From: Methanocaldococcus sp. FS406-22
GTDB lineage: Archaea; AGJL01; Methanococci; Methanococcales; Methanocaldococcaceae
DNA length: 64,000 nucleotides
Assembly (NCBI RefSeq): GCF_000025525.1
Contig: NC_013887.1
Location: 1,250,729 to 1,314,728, forward strand
Direction: 5' to 3'
Part shown: positions 38,418 to 48,641 of the stretch, piece after piece
How the letters are laid out: each line of letters starts with the position of its first letter
Numbering within the stretch: the stretch's first letter is position 1
The notes under the pieces: model-generated
Databases searched by the model: none
The model's input: the letters and a program-made list of their open reading frames with translations, nothing else
What the model was told of the DNA's origin: nothing
Position numbers and translations under genes: made by a program

Positions 38418-39371
38418 ATGCTCTTTGATAAAAATATTTTACAAAAAATAGATGAAGAATTAAAAACTTATGTAGATAAGAATGATAAATTATATAATGC
38501 ATCAAAACATCTTTTATTTGCAGGTGGAAAGAGAATCAGACCATATTTAACTGTTGTAACTTATATGTTAAAGAAAGATAATATTAGAGAGGTTTTACCA
38601 GCAGCTGCAGCAGTGGAGTTAATTCACAACTACACCTTAATACATGATGATATAATGGACAACGACGATGAAAGGAGAGGAAAACCAACAGTCCATGTAG
38701 TTTATGGAGAACCAATGGCTATCTTAGCTGGAGATTTGTTATACGCTAAAGCTTTTGAGGCAGTTTCAAGAATAAAAGATAATAAAAAGGCTCATGAAGT
38801 TTTAAAAATTTTATCAAAAGCGTGTGTTGAAGTCTGTGAAGGGCAGGCAATGGATATGGAATTTGAAAACTACTACCCTACAATGGAAGAATACTTAGAG
38901 ATGATTAGAAAAAAGACAGGAGCTTTATTAGAGGCTTCTGTAGAGATTGGGGCAGTGATGGCTGATTGTAATGAGGAGGAGAGGGAGGCATTAAAAGAGT
39001 ATGCAAAAAGAATTGGGCTAACTTTCCAAATACAGGATGATGTCTTAGATTTAATTGGAGACCAGAAAAAGTTGGGTAAGCCAGTTGGGAGCGATATAAG
39101 GGAAGGAAAGAAAACCATAATTGTTATTCATGCCCTAAAAACATTAGATGAAGAGAAAAAGAAAAGATTATTAGAAATTTTAGGAAATAAAGATATTGGA
39201 GATAAAGAGATTAAAGAGGCAATTGAGATATTGAAACCATCAATTGAATATGCCAAAGAACTCATGAAACAAAAGACAGAAGAAGCTAAAGAATATTTAA
39301 AAATATTTGATAAAGATAGGAGGAAAGTCTTAGAAGATTTAGCTGATTTTATAATGAGTAGAGTTTATTAA
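38418..39371 (+). CDS. idsA: Polyprenyl synthetase (FPP/GGPP synthase)
   Basis: Trans-prenyltransferase that condenses IPP with allylic diphosphates to C15/C20 chains for ether lipids. About 317 residues. First Asp-rich motif HDDIMDNDDERRG near residue 74, second QIQDDVLDLIGD near 200; GGKRIRPYL near 36. ATG at 38418 with GAGGGGGTG eight bases upstream; the ATG at 38385 inside the RNase J frame is not used on this evidence. Functionally linked with fni two genes upstream. Confidence 0.93.
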   Translation: MLFDKNILQKIDEELKTYVDKNDKLYNASKHLLFAGGKRIRPYLTVVTYMLKKDNIREVLPAAAAVELIHNYTLIHDDIMDNDDERRGKPTVHVVYGEPMAILAGDLLYAKAFEAVSRIKDNKKAHEVLKILSKACVEVCEGQAMDMEFENYYPTMEEYLEMIRKKTGALLEASVEIGAVMADCNEEEREALKEYAKRIGLTFQIQDDVLDLIGDQKKLGKPVGSDIREGKKTIIVIHALKTLDEEKKKRLLEILGNKDIGDKEIKEAIEILKPSIEYAKELMKQKTEEAKEYLKIFDKDRRKVLEDLADFIMSRVY

Positions 39372-39390
39372 TTTTTATTGGGTGATATAT

Positions 39391-39876
39391 ATGAGAATTC
39401 CAAGATTGTACGTTGAAAATGCAGAAAAACATGAAGATAGGAAAGTAGTTATTGAAAATGATGGGAAAGTTATAAGATTTTTAGACAAAGATGAAAAATA
39501 TGAAGGAGATGGAAAGGTTTTATATCAAGTCATATACGATGATTTTGATAACTATGTATTGATGGGACAAGTAACAAGAGATATACTTATCGAATATGAA
39601 GTGGGAGGAGTTAAGCAATTAACTTACATCAAAAAAGGAACAAGATTATTAGAAATCCCTGCTGAAGGTTACAAAGTTTATCCAATTGTAGATTTTGGCT
39701 GTAGAATTTTGGAAGGACATAGAGTAGCTGCTTTGCAGAGCAGGAAGGGAGATATAAGGTTTGTCAATACTCCAGTTAATGGGATTGTGTTGTTTTTAAA
39801 AGAGGTTCCAGCAAAGAGAGAAAATTATGTATTCTATATATTACCAGAAGAAGAAATTAAATTTGAGGAAGAGTAA
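39391..39876 (+). CDS. Archaeal DUF2118-like protein with biotinyl/lipoyl-type domain
   Basis: 161 residues. The C-terminal half (RILEGHRVAALQSRKGDIRF, then VNGIVLFLKE) has the pattern of a barrel-sandwich hybrid as in biotin carriers, but no MKM lysine motif is visible, so it is unlikely to be biotinylated. It matches my memory of the archaeal DUF2118 family. ATG at 39391 after GGTGAT. Last or internal gene of the fni-rnj-idsA run. Function unknown. Confidence 0.7.
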   Translation: MRIPRLYVENAEKHEDRKVVIENDGKVIRFLDKDEKYEGDGKVLYQVIYDDFDNYVLMGQVTRDILIEYEVGGVKQLTYIKKGTRLLEIPAEGYKVYPIVDFGCRILEGHRVAALQSRKGDIRFVNTPVNGIVLFLKEVPAKRENYVFYILPEEEIKFEEE

Positions 39877-39900
39877 CTTATAATTAGTTTGAGGGATATT

Positions 39901-40203
39901 ATGGATAACGACAAAATGGAATTTGTCGCTACTCTAATATCAATATTAACTGTTAAAGAGGCATTAAATAGCGAAATGGAAAACTTTGTTAAAGTTAGAG
40001 CTGCTATTGATAAGAGAGAGTTAAATGATGAGGATAAAGTAGCAATCTTTAATATAAATTCTACAACAAGCTACCAAGTATTTTTTATAGATAAAGACAC
40101 AGATATAGAAGAGTTGAAGGAAGAGTTTAAGAAGATGAATGTTAGAATTAATTATGATAGTGAGCAAGTTCTAAAAAGATACATTGAGAGGTTAAGGGAA
40201 TGA
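39901..40203 (+). CDS. Conserved small archaeal protein
   Basis: 100 residues from the ATG at 39901 (GAGGGATATT upstream; the TTG at 39889 would include that site). Mostly helical at first (FVATLISILTVKEALNSEMEN), then a beta part (VAIFNINSTTSYQVFFIDKD) and a C-terminal helix. The stop overlaps the start of the next gene (ATGA), so the two are coupled. I know it only as a methanogen-conserved protein. Confidence 0.7.
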   Translation: MDNDKMEFVATLISILTVKEALNSEMENFVKVRAAIDKRELNDEDKVAIFNINSTTSYQVFFIDKDTDIEELKEEFKKMNVRINYDSEQVLKRYIERLRE

Positions 40204-40727
40204 AGGATGCAAGAAACTTAGATAAGCAGTGGGTTGTATTGGCTGAGTTATCAGCTGAATTGGTTAATAGGGGGGTTAAAGTTCCTGAAATTGTTTTTGA
40301 AAAGCTTAGATTAGCTAATGCTCTCCTTTCTTATTACATTTTAGACCCTCATACATCCATAAATATATTGACAAATGTTGAAAGAGAACTAAATTATGTC
40401 CAATCTCAATTATTTAGCTTATGTGACCCTGAGTTATCTGAAAAATACTTAAATAAGATGATAAAAGCCATTAGGGGAGAGATTAACGCTAAATTCCCAA
40501 TAAGTAAAAGTAACTATAATAAGGAAGTCAAAAAAAGAGGGAAAGTAGAAGCAATAAGGGTGAAGTTGCAGAGAGAGATACAGATTGAAAGATTAAGTGA
40601 CTTAGGAGAGTGGCACGGAGTTATATTTGAATACAGTGACGAGAAAGATAAAGTAATTATTGAAGGAAATATAGATAGGGTAAAAAAAGCTTTAAAGGAC
40701 TTTGCAATTATGTGGAAAGAAGATTAA
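40200..40727 (+). CDS. Archaeal DUF2096-type protein
   Basis: 175 residues, helical N-terminal two thirds (LDKQWVVLAELSAELVNRGVKVPEIVFEKLRLANALLSYY) and a small C-terminal beta-alpha unit ending IDRVKKALKDFAIMWKED. It fits the DUF2096 family of euryarchaeota. Coupled by a 4-nt overlap to the gene at 39901. Convergent with the V4R protein. No function can be inferred. Confidence 0.72.
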   Translation: MKDARNLDKQWVVLAELSAELVNRGVKVPEIVFEKLRLANALLSYYILDPHTSINILTNVERELNYVQSQLFSLCDPELSEKYLNKMIKAIRGEINAKFPISKSNYNKEVKKRGKVEAIRVKLQREIQIERLSDLGEWHGVIFEYSDEKDKVIIEGNIDRVKKALKDFAIMWKED

Positions 40728-40740
40728 ACATAAAAAAGAA

Positions 40741-41430
40741 TCAGTCCAATCTTATTGATTTTTTTGCAATAAATACACAATACGGGTCTCCAATAGCCTG
40801 ACATTTTTCTTCTGTAACTTCTACAATGTATGCCCTATTAGCCATATTTTCTAAACAGCCAGCTATAAATCCCGCCGTTAAATAGCATACTGGCTCCGAT
40901 GCCTTACAGTTTTTACATTCCTTATTATCTTTAACTACAATCGTTAAAGGTTCAGATTTTTCAATAATCACTTCCCCAAAATCTTTTTTCATAAACTTAA
41001 TCATATCGTCATATGTGTTAATTCCCAATCTAATCGCGTAATCTTTGCCAATATCATAAAAAATCCTTTTTACATTATTTCCTAAATAATATTTCCTTAA
41101 ATATTCTTTTATATAGGTGATAAGAGACACTGGACCCTCAAAAGTACAGAATTCTTTTTTCTCTTTCCCCTCCCCACTTTCAGAAGTTAGTTTAATATCA
41201 TATTCTTCTTCCATAATTTCTTTTTTTAACTCTTCTAAAGGAGGATATGCTTCCAATATAAGTTCATGAAGTCGTGTTCCTTCTGTTAATTTCAAAACTT
41301 CTTTTAGTAATTCCTTATTGTCTTTGTATTTTTCCAATAAATTTTTCATCATAGTTAATTTAATACCCATAAATTTCGCTCTGTTGTCAATAATCCTCAA
41401 CATTTCAATAATCTTCATCGCATTTGTCAT
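40741..41430 (-). CDS. V4R (4-vinyl-reductase) domain protein
   Basis: 229 residues. The N-terminal helical part is followed by a V4R domain from about residue 90 to the end, with the family's Cys pattern CKNCKASEPVCYLTAGFIAGCLENM and EKCQAIGDPYCVFI. V4R domains bind small hydrophobic ligands or metal clusters and occur in regulators and near methanogenesis genes. First ATG at 41430; a second ATG lies four codons in. A TATA-like ATAGATATATGTG lies only about 12-25 nt upstream, so the mRNA may be almost leaderless. It lies just beyond the mtr operon on the same strand. Confidence 0.82.
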   Translation of the reverse strand: MTNAMKIIEMLRIIDNRAKFMGIKLTMMKNLLEKYKDNKELLKEVLKLTEGTRLHELILEAYPPLEELKKEIMEEEYDIKLTSESGEGKEKKEFCTFEGPVSLITYIKEYLRKYYLGNNVKRIFYDIGKDYAIRLGINTYDDMIKFMKKDFGEVIIEKSEPLTIVVKDNKECKNCKASEPVCYLTAGFIAGCLENMANRAYIVEVTEEKCQAIGDPYCVFIAKKSIRLD

Positions 41431-41818
41431 TTAAACCACACATATATCTATTCTCTACAATCCCCCCACAAGTAAAATAAAAATTATTCCAACACTATTT
41501 ACAAAAATATAACTGCCCCACAAAAACTATTATATTAGATTTTAGCCATAATCCCTACTACATTCAATAATATCATAAATATTATACTATCCAAAATTTA
41601 ATTTGTTAGAAGCATTATAAATAATTTTTCAATTTTTCTATAAAAAAGTATATCATAAGATAACATATATTTAAGTTCATTGTAAAAGCTACTTCTCAAA
41701 AAATGATTACTAACATAGAACCTCCAATCAAATTGTGGGAATTTTGACACCAAAAAACTGTCAAATGCAAACTAAAATAAAAAATAAAAAGTTATCTATC
41801 AAAAATTTCAAAAATTTT
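41431..41818. other. AT-rich gap between mtrH and the V4R gene
   Basis: 388 nt without a credible gene on either strand. It holds the minus-strand T-rich 3' end of the mtr transcript (about 41755-41818) and the V4R promoter near 41440-41455. I see no repeat or stable structure. Confidence 0.5.
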
Positions 41819-42778
41819 TTATAATAATTTCTTGAATGGATGGTTATCTACTGGTTCGATTCCTAACTCTTTTGCTGCCTCTGCAATAATTGCATCAACC
41901 ATAGCTACTGCTGGGAATGTCATATATGCGTTGTCAATTGGTCCATAAAGGACAAAGTCTCCTGATGCCATAACTTGGACTAAGTTTGCCCCAATATCAC
42001 AAACATGGTGGATGTCTTTTGCTTTTTCTTTTTCTCCAGCTTCTCTTAACTGTTTTCTAAACTCTCTTAACCAGTCCCATGCTGATGGAATGTTGTGAAT
42101 ACCACTTCCTACTGGGTATCCAAACAGTGCCTTAACAGCGAATGACGCTCTAACAGCAGCTCCTGCACCATTACCCAATGGTGTTACTGCTGTATCGATT
42201 AAAGGATACTTAATACCTGCTTTTTCAGCGAGTTCTAACATTCCCTTATCTGCTGTTTTCCCACCATTTGTTAAGACATTTATTTTTCCTTCAACTGTTG
42301 GATCCATTGGGTCGAAACATAAAACTATAGATGCCTCTAAGTCACTTTCAACTAAAACTTGATATTCTTGCTCATCAATAGAAACGTTGATAGAGTTGTA
42401 AATACACTGTTTAGCATAACCTGCCTCTGTTGCTCTCTTTGCAGCAGCCATTCTTGCTTCTCCTGATGTAGAGTCCAATAACATTGGACCGTCCCAAACC
42501 TCAGCAACAAAGTCAATATAATTAACTAACGCCTCTGGGGTTCCTCCAAAGACCTGAACCAATGCTGGATTTCCAGTTATATCTTCCATCTCTGCCTGTT
42601 TGTTAATTAAATCCTCTGCTGCCGCTTTGTCAAAAATACCTTTTCTCTCGTCTTCAACAATCTTGTGTCTTGCATAGAATATAGTCCCTGCTAAAGCTGT
42701 TGGATACTCCCCTGGCTGACCTCCAATTTTTCTCCCCGCAATTTCAACGACCATCTGCTCTCTGTCAAACTTAAACAT
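41819..42778 (-). CDS. mtrH: Tetrahydromethanopterin S-methyltransferase subunit H
   Basis: Catalytic subunit that moves the methyl group from methyl-H4MPT to the corrinoid on MtrA. About 319 residues, TIM-barrel type related to methyltetrahydrofolate transferases. Starts MFKFDREQMVVEIAGRKIGGQPGEYP; the ATG at 42778 is preceded by GGTGGAAGGTT, while the longer frame to 42793 includes that site. Last gene of mtrEDCBAFGH. Confidence 0.96.
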   Translation of the reverse strand: MFKFDREQMVVEIAGRKIGGQPGEYPTALAGTIFYARHKIVEDERKGIFDKAAAEDLINKQAEMEDITGNPALVQVFGGTPEALVNYIDFVAEVWDGPMLLDSTSGEARMAAAKRATEAGYAKQCIYNSINVSIDEQEYQVLVESDLEASIVLCFDPMDPTVEGKINVLTNGGKTADKGMLELAEKAGIKYPLIDTAVTPLGNGAGAAVRASFAVKALFGYPVGSGIHNIPSAWDWLREFRKQLREAGEKEKAKDIHHVCDIGANLVQVMASGDFVLYGPIDNAYMTFPAVAMVDAIIAEAAKELGIEPVDNHPFKKLL

Positions 42779-42789
42779 AACCTTCCACC

Positions 42790-43041
42790 TCACTTAATTG
42801 TTATTTTTAAGCTTAATATTTGAATGATTTTTATTAATGCTGGAAGTATGTAAGAGAGTATTATCCCTATAACTAAACCATACAATATTCCAATATCTCT
42901 TCCAACTTTCTTTCCAGCTAATTGGAAGAGTTCAGCATTTGTGTTTTCTATTTTTTGCTCCAACTCATCCAATCTCTTTTTTAATGCCTCATAATCAGCA
43001 GGATCCATTATCACTTGTGGTAACTTTTCATCCTCTGCCAT
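42790..43041 (-). CDS. mtrG: Tetrahydromethanopterin S-methyltransferase subunit G
   Basis: 83 residues: a soluble helical N-terminal part (YEALKKRLDELEQKIENTNAELFQL) and one C-terminal membrane helix (IGILYGLVIGIILSYILPALIK). Accessory subunit of the Mtr stalk. ATG at 43041 after GAGGTGAGTTAG; gap of 11 nt to mtrH. Confidence 0.95.
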   Translation of the reverse strand: MAEDEKLPQVIMDPADYEALKKRLDELEQKIENTNAELFQLAGKKVGRDIGILYGLVIGIILSYILPALIKIIQILSLKITIK

Positions 43042-43046
43042 CTAAC

Positions 43047-43253
43047 TCACCTCATTAATAAATAAATAGCTAATGGAATACCCACCAAAACCAGAGCAGA
43101 AACTGCTCCAATTATTAATCCTTTTGTTCCAGCAGATTCAACTCCACTTTCCAAACCTCTGTTTCTTGTTATTAAGCCAACTTTGTATTCTAAATCCTCA
43201 ACATAACTTTCTATTGATGATACATTTGGTTTGTTAGATATCTCAACACCCAT
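43047..43253 (-). CDS. mtrF: Tetrahydromethanopterin S-methyltransferase subunit F
   Basis: 68 residues with one C-terminal membrane helix ([23 protein letters not shown]) preceded by a helical linker ([20 protein letters not shown]) that resembles the N-terminus of the MtrB/MtrA family plan. Five bases before mtrG. Position between mtrA and mtrG is the standard order. Confidence 0.94.
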   Translation of the reverse strand: MGVEISNKPNVSSIESYVEDLEYKVGLITRNRGLESGVESAGTKGLIIGAVSALVLVGIPLAIYLLMR

Positions 43254-43277
43254 TCTCCCACCCTAAAAACTTAAATT

Positions 43278-44003
43278 TTAAAACATTAAAATTCCCATAA
43301 TTAATAGCATTATGAACAGACCTGTAGCAATTCCTTGGATTTTACCATTGTAATAACCTGCCTGCCACTTTGCCAACAATCCATTATAGCACATTTCATT
43401 TCCAATCAATCTTATTCTACTTTCAATTATTGCCATTTCTGGAGTTATTGGTTTTATTACTCCTTCTTCCTCTTCTCCTCCTCCTTTTCCTCCTTCTAAC
43501 TCAATTATAAATGGATCTTCATCAATAGCCCCAGGGTCTTTACTCAAACACTCTTTTATTGCCTGTGTTATTTTACCAACATCTTCACAGTCAATCAAAT
43601 CAATAACTTCAACTATTTGTCTTTGGAATCTCTCAACAGCATCTTTACTAACATTCTCTAAGAATGGTATAGCTCCTTTAGCTCCAATAATCTGACCACT
43701 ATCATCAATACCGTTTTCCCATAATGCTTTAAAGCACTGTCCAGTTATATGCCCCTGAACCTCTGAACCGCAAAGAATCATAAATCTAATGTTTGGGTTT
43801 GATATATAGTTTGCTACAACCTTTTCAATACCCAAGTTTTCTGTGTGGCAAGGCCCTGCTATAGCTGCCCCAGCATCAATGCAAGCCTGCTCTAAACCGT
43901 GAGAACCGAGAGTTACAACTCCAACACAACTTTCTGGATTACCGACAACATACTCACCAGAGACTATTGGCCATCCTGGTGCAGGTTCTTTTTTGTTTGC
44001 CAT
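43278..44003 (-). CDS. mtrA: Tetrahydromethanopterin S-methyltransferase subunit A (corrinoid protein)
   Basis: Carries the 5-hydroxybenzimidazolyl-cobamide that accepts the methyl group; a His in the region [10 protein letters not shown] or [10 protein letters not shown] binds the cobalt. About 241 residues with a cytoplasmic domain ([18 protein letters not shown] start) and one C-terminal membrane helix ([18 protein letters not shown]). ATG at 44003 after GGTGATATTT; the longer frame to 44012 includes that site. Confidence 0.96.
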   Translation of the reverse strand: MANKKEPAPGWPIVSGEYVVGNPESCVGVVTLGSHGLEQACIDAGAAIAGPCHTENLGIEKVVANYISNPNIRFMILCGSEVQGHITGQCFKALWENGIDDSGQIIGAKGAIPFLENVSKDAVERFQRQIVEVIDLIDCEDVGKITQAIKECLSKDPGAIDEDPFIIELEGGKGGGEEEEGVIKPITPEMAIIESRIRLIGNEMCYNGLLAKWQAGYYNGKIQGIATGLFIMLLIMGILMF

Positions 44004-44026
44004 AAATATCACCGTAAAAAGTTATT

Positions 44027-44338
44027 TTAGAATTTTACCCCCAATATTATTGCAAGCAAAGCCATCACTCCCAAAGTTATCCAAAATCCAAAGAATGCAC
44101 TCTTGAAATATCCTGCTATTACATAAACTCCATCTCTATTTGGGAAGGAGTTAAGAGGAGCATGCCTTGGGTCTAAAGAGTTTTCATAAGCTTCAACCAA
44201 TGTTTCTAATTTTTTTATTTGCTCTTCTATTGGAGATACATCAACAAATAACAACTCTCCAAATCCTTTTGTAATAACCCCTGTCTCAACAGTATAAACA
44301 AGCGGAATGTTTTGGTCAATAAATACATAAGTCGCCAT
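44027..44338 (-). CDS. mtrB: Tetrahydromethanopterin S-methyltransferase subunit B
   Basis: 103 residues, soluble N-terminal part then one C-terminal membrane helix (FWITLGVMALLAIILGV). Starts ATYVFIDQNIPLVYT. ATG at 44338 after GGTGAGACA. Small stalk subunit of the Na+-pumping Mtr complex. Confidence 0.94.
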   Translation of the reverse strand: MATYVFIDQNIPLVYTVETGVITKGFGELLFVDVSPIEEQIKKLETLVEAYENSLDPRHAPLNSFPNRDGVYVIAGYFKSAFFGFWITLGVMALLAIILGVKF

Positions 44339-44347
44339 TGTCTCACC

Positions 44348-45142
44348 TTACTCTCCCTTCTTAGGAATTTCTGGAACATGTAATACTGCACATGCATCTT
44401 TGAATGACATCTTAACAAACTTCACATACGCAATTGCCCACAATATTATTGAAACAACCATGGAGATAATGTCTAATTTAACCACAGAGAAAACAAACCA
44501 AGTTATTAGACCACATGCAACTGCTAATGTTAATGTTCTTCTATGACTTTCATTTGGTCCTAAACATGCGTTGAAAGGATGTAATATAGCCATACCTGCA
44601 GTTATAAATGCCAAAGCCATAATTCCAGTGTTTAAAGCACCATTAATAAATGCTTGTGGTTCTAGGCTTCCAACATAAGCTGTTGTAAATCCTAATAGGG
44701 CCATTGCTCCTGCTACTGATAAATAAGTCATACTTCTGACCATGATAGGAATTTTCATCCCAACCGGGTTAACTGTTAATCTTCCTACGATATATCCAAC
44801 AACTAATGCAATAATTAATGTCAATATAGGAGCCACTAAATAGGTAATTCCCAATGCCTTTGGAATTAAAACTCCCGCTACAGCAGCTAATGTCCCCATA
44901 CCTAAACTAATCATACCAATTGATGGAACCCCAGTACCAAGACCATAAGCGGCTACTTTTCTAACAGTGTTTGCTCCTGCAACACACGCTGCTGAAACTA
45001 ATAAACCCCCAATTAACATTGACAAGTTATCTGGTAGGAAATTTGCTAAGTAAATACCTACTAATGACAAAACTACTCCAACTGCAAATATCTGGTTTTC
45101 AGGATAAAGCTCAGTTGCATGACCTCCTCCTCCATGTGACAT
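44348..45142 (-). CDS. mtrC: Tetrahydromethanopterin S-methyltransferase subunit C
   Basis: 264 residues, about seven or more membrane segments. Part of the MtrCDE membrane core through which Na+ is moved when the methyl group passes from the corrinoid to coenzyme M. Begins with a Gly/His-rich [20 protein letters not shown] at 45142 after GGTGATAAT. Confidence 0.95.
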   Translation of the reverse strand: MSHGGGGHATELYPENQIFAVGVVLSLVGIYLANFLPDNLSMLIGGLLVSAACVAGANTVRKVAAYGLGTGVPSIGMISLGMGTLAAVAGVLIPKALGITYLVAPILTLIIALVVGYIVGRLTVNPVGMKIPIMVRSMTYLSVAGAMALLGFTTAYVGSLEPQAFINGALNTGIMALAFITAGMAILHPFNACLGPNESHRRTLTLAVACGLITWFVFSVVKLDIISMVVSIILWAIAYVKFVKMSFKDACAVLHVPEIPKKGE

Positions 45143-45161
45143 ATTATCACCAAAAATTTTT

Positions 45162-45854
45162 TTATAATGCCATTGCTACTGCAATAATTCCAAATAACAA
45201 AGATGCTACTGTGGATGCAATAACACCATTTGGCATTTTCTTGAATTTTGGATCGTGGAAACCTTCAATAGTACCTCCAATGTTATACGAAGCAAGAACT
45301 GCATTTATAAAGAAGAACCCTACTGCTAACATTCCAGCAAGTGCAGGACTCAATCCCAACTTCAACATAGCAATATATGCCAAAGCCCCTCCAATTCCTC
45401 CCAATGCCGCTCCTATCAAACCACTAATAAAACAAACTGTTGGAACTCCATGCCCTGTAGTACCTGGAGTAACATAAGGTTTTTGTGGATCCTTTGTTAT
45501 TGGGTCAATTTCACACTTATCTGCAGCTGGAACAACTCCAACTCCAAATACATAAATTAATTGCCCAATCAACATTGTAACTCCAAGCATAATCATTGAG
45601 CTTATAGCCCCAGATACCAAAATCAAAGCAATGCCTGTTAAAGATAAACCTACAGTCGCCGCCATTACTGCAGCTCCCATTAATCCAGTGAAACCTGCTC
45701 CTGCCGCTAACTGGGTTGTACCAGTACCAACTCCAGTTGAAGTTGCCATTGCCGCAGGAGCTCCTCCCACAGGAATAAAATGGACGCTCGCGTTAATTAT
45801 TGCCCCTGCAATTGTCATTTCAATCAATGGAATGGCTAAACTTACAGCATCCAT
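45162..45854 (-). CDS. mtrD: Tetrahydromethanopterin S-methyltransferase subunit D
   Basis: 230 residues, six or so membrane segments, with the acidic cytoplasmic loop [26 protein letters not shown] conserved in MtrD. Component of the Na+-translocating core. ATG at 45854 after GGGTGATATTTT. Confidence 0.95.
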   Translation of the reverse strand: MDAVSLAIPLIEMTIAGAIINASVHFIPVGGAPAAMATSTGVGTGTTQLAAGAGFTGLMGAAVMAATVGLSLTGIALILVSGAISSMIMLGVTMLIGQLIYVFGVGVVPAADKCEIDPITKDPQKPYVTPGTTGHGVPTVCFISGLIGAALGGIGGALAYIAMLKLGLSPALAGMLAVGFFFINAVLASYNIGGTIEGFHDPKFKKMPNGVIASTVASLLFGIIAVAMAL

Positions 45855-45866
45855 AAAATATCACCC

Positions 45867-46769
45867 TTATTTTGTATATGGTCCGTATTTGTTTCTTGCA
45901 AATACTTCAACTTTTCTATTTACTACAGCCAAAATAGCTACAATTATCAAACCAATAACAATTGAAATTACTGAAGCAGTCGTAACATTTCCGCCTTGTA
46001 GTATATTTCCTAAAATACCTCTCCATCCATCTAAGAATACAATTAAACCAAAACATAAACCAGTTAAAACTCCCCCCAATCTTGAACAGAAGTATGATGA
46101 ATCCATTCCGTTTCTTAAACCATACTCTGCCTTAACATCAATGTCCCCATGATTAGCAACTGGAACTCCTCCTCCAAATGGATATTTCTGATACTCTCTT
46201 TCAGCACCATAATGAACGTCTCCAGTTGATGAACCAATTGCCCCAACAGTAATACCGAAGATCAATGCAATCAATGGCAATGGGAATGGATTTCCTAATA
46301 TTGTGTTAGCTAAATAAGCCATTAAAACCATACAAAATACAGCAATAAAACCATGTCCAACAATTGGGCCAATGTGACTCATTACAATATCCCAATAAAC
46401 AGGTTGTCCAAAGTTTTTTGATTGTCCGACAATTCTACCCAAGTATGCTGAAATAGCATAAGCTCCATGAACAAAGGCAGCAACTCCTGCTCCTAAAATT
46501 AATGCTAAAATTGGGTTTAATCCCATTTGCATAATGGCATAAGCAACTGTTCCTGCAACTGCAACATACAAACCGTAGGAAACTGGCTCCCCTGATATAG
46601 CTTTGTTAAAGTATCTGTGTATATTCCCCATCTGAGGTGCTAACTGAACCTGTGAGTTTGGGTTTGACTGAGAACCAACATCTGATTCTAAATCTTCCGC
46701 ACAACCTGCAACTGTTGCCAATGCTCCACTCAACGCTAAAGCCCCTAGGGCTATTAGTGTTGGATCCAT
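45867..46769 (-). CDS. mtrE: Tetrahydromethanopterin S-methyltransferase subunit E
   Basis: 300 residues, six or more membrane segments. The loop GSSTGDVHYGAEREYQKYPFGGG (about residue 187 onward) is characteristic; MtrE holds a conserved Asp thought to bind Na+. First gene of the mtr operon, ATG at 46769 after GGTGATAGG, about 210 nt from mcrA. Confidence 0.96.
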   Translation of the reverse strand: MDPTLIALGALALSGALATVAGCAEDLESDVGSQSNPNSQVQLAPQMGNIHRYFNKAISGEPVSYGLYVAVAGTVAYAIMQMGLNPILALILGAGVAAFVHGAYAISAYLGRIVGQSKNFGQPVYWDIVMSHIGPIVGHGFIAVFCMVLMAYLANTILGNPFPLPLIALIFGITVGAIGSSTGDVHYGAEREYQKYPFGGGVPVANHGDIDVKAEYGLRNGMDSSYFCSRLGGVLTGLCFGLIVFLDGWRGILGNILQGGNVTTASVISIVIGLIIVAILAVVNRKVEVFARNKYGPYTK

Positions 46770-46789
46770 CCTATCACCTCATTTTTACA

Positions 46790-46822
46790 TAAGACTTAGT
46801 TTTATTAGGTTAATATATAAGG
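46790..46822 (-). promoter_or_regulatory. mtr operon promoter
   Basis: Minus-strand TATA box CCTTATATATTA at about 46811-46822, which would place the transcript start near 46788 and give a leader of roughly 20 nt before mtrE. The operon therefore has its own promoter and need not depend on read-through from mcr. Confidence 0.55.
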
Positions 46823-46979
46823 TTTTCTATTTGATTCAGCTAAAATTTTCTTAATCTCTATTTAACTTAATTAGAACAAACTATTTTTATGTAATTTATG
46901 TAATTAACACATCATGTTCTAAAACATATGTTTTAATATGCTTAACAATATCAACATAATAAAAAATTAAAGATTAAAG

Positions 46980-48641
46980 TTAGTGAGCTGGAATGATTGG
47001 GTCTCTTTCTCCAGCTGGTTCGAATTCTCTTAAAGCACCTCTAGCAAACTCTTTTCTTGGATGTGTGAAGTCAAAGACTAATGATGGATCTGCGAATGCA
47101 ACCTTAATTAATGGGTTCAATGCAAACGCATCTCCTCTAGCTGAGTGTGCTGCCTGTGTAATTCCAGCATACTCTCCTTGGTGACCAACGTTCATTGCAT
47201 AGTTTGGATAGTTAGGTCCTCTCAACTCTAATGGTGAACCTTCATCGTTTCTAAAGGATAATGAGTTAGCTGCTCCACACTGGTCTTGCAAGTCGTAACC
47301 ATAGAATCCTAATCTGCTGTGGTACTCTTTGTGCAAGATTTGACTTAAGTACCATCCGTTAAGTCCAGCGTTTGAGTTTCCTGTAGCTAATGCTGTTGTA
47401 ATACCTGCTGCAGCTGCTGTAACCCCTGCTCTTTGTGAACCTCCGAAGTGGTCTTCTAACAATGCTGGGAAGCTGTCATACTGTTCTAAACCGTATAAGG
47501 TAACTTCAGTAGCTATATCTTCAACAACATCCATTGTTGGTTTTACGCTGTTGCATCCTCCGTATTTCTTAGTTATATAGTCATATCCGTAGTATGAGAA
47601 GTCATCCAAGATGTCATCTGTATATGTTGCTGTAGCATACTGTGTGAATCCAACTCCTCCAGACATGTATCCTCCTAACCAGATTTGGTCATATAACATA
47701 GCTCCTGAAGCGACAACCTCTAATGACTGCTCAACTGGGTCATCTGAAACTCTTGATGTTTGGACGATATCTGCTAAGACTCCAAAGAATATACCTCCTG
47801 GCTCGTTTGGACCTCTTGCTCTTCTTGCTGGTAAGAATGAAGCCATTTGTATAACGTCAGCGTGCTTTGCAGCGTAAGCGAAGTCAGCAATTGCTGCTTC
47901 CCCAGCACAGAGCTTGTATGCTGTAATGAATGACATTCCAATCTGCATTGCACTCCATCTTGCAATTGTACCTCCATCACAGACTCTACCAACTAATGTT
48001 GGAACTCTTGAAACTTGGTATGTTCTTTTACCAATTGCTTTCTTGATTTGTTCTGCCTGCTCTTCTGGGAATAACTTGTTGATGTCGATTAAGAATCTCT
48101 TGTCAATCTCATCTGCTAATTCATCATCTCCAGTGAATATCTTAGCGTAACAGTCCCAGACTAATGCTGGGTGAACCTCAACCATGTGCTCCTGAACAAC
48201 TGCCCCTCCTGGGAGAGCGTGGTTAATTGTTTCCATGTATTCGTTAATTGTTTCTGGAGTAACCTCTACCCCTAACCTCTTCTCTAAGACAGCATGAGCA
48301 GTGTCTAATCCAACAATAACTGTTCTTCTTATGTCATCCCAGAACTGCTGCATTGCAGCGTTGTTCATGAAGTGTAAGTCATCTCTTTCAACAATTACAT
48401 CTGTATTTGAAACTTTATAAGGCATTAATTTTCTTTGTCCTAATGGAACCCCAATGTCTGGGTTGTAGAATGGAATTCCTCCTCTCTTTTCAATTAATTT
48501 TTGTGCTGCCTCAACAAATTCTCTCTTTCTTGCTGACTGTCTCCATCCACCAAAGACGTAGAACTTAGTGTATTTCTCTCTTGGATCTTCTTCAAACTTC
48601 TCCTTTAATGCCTTTAAGAATAATCTTTTTTCAGCATCCAT
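46980..48641 (-). CDS. mcrA: Methyl-coenzyme M reductase subunit alpha
   Basis: F430-containing catalytic subunit for the methane-forming step. About 553 residues. Sites of known post-translational modification are retained: the His in AAKHADVIQ, the Arg methylated by Mmp10 in PARRARGPN, the Gln in FGGSQRAGV, thioglycine/S-methylcysteine region [13 protein letters not shown]. Coenzyme contacts [11 protein letters not shown] and GGVGFTQYA are present. ATG at 48641 after GAGGTGAGCCCG; the GTG at 48650 lies inside that site. The mcrBDCGA set makes this MCR isozyme I. A 130-nt gap separates it from mcrG. Confidence 0.97.
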   Translation of the reverse strand: MDAEKRLFLKALKEKFEEDPREKYTKFYVFGGWRQSARKREFVEAAQKLIEKRGGIPFYNPDIGVPLGQRKLMPYKVSNTDVIVERDDLHFMNNAAMQQFWDDIRRTVIVGLDTAHAVLEKRLGVEVTPETINEYMETINHALPGGAVVQEHMVEVHPALVWDCYAKIFTGDDELADEIDKRFLIDINKLFPEEQAEQIKKAIGKRTYQVSRVPTLVGRVCDGGTIARWSAMQIGMSFITAYKLCAGEAAIADFAYAAKHADVIQMASFLPARRARGPNEPGGIFFGVLADIVQTSRVSDDPVEQSLEVVASGAMLYDQIWLGGYMSGGVGFTQYATATYTDDILDDFSYYGYDYITKKYGGCNSVKPTMDVVEDIATEVTLYGLEQYDSFPALLEDHFGGSQRAGVTAAAAGITTALATGNSNAGLNGWYLSQILHKEYHSRLGFYGYDLQDQCGAANSLSFRNDEGSPLELRGPNYPNYAMNVGHQGEYAGITQAAHSARGDAFALNPLIKVAFADPSLVFDFTHPRKEFARGALREFEPAGERDPIIPAH

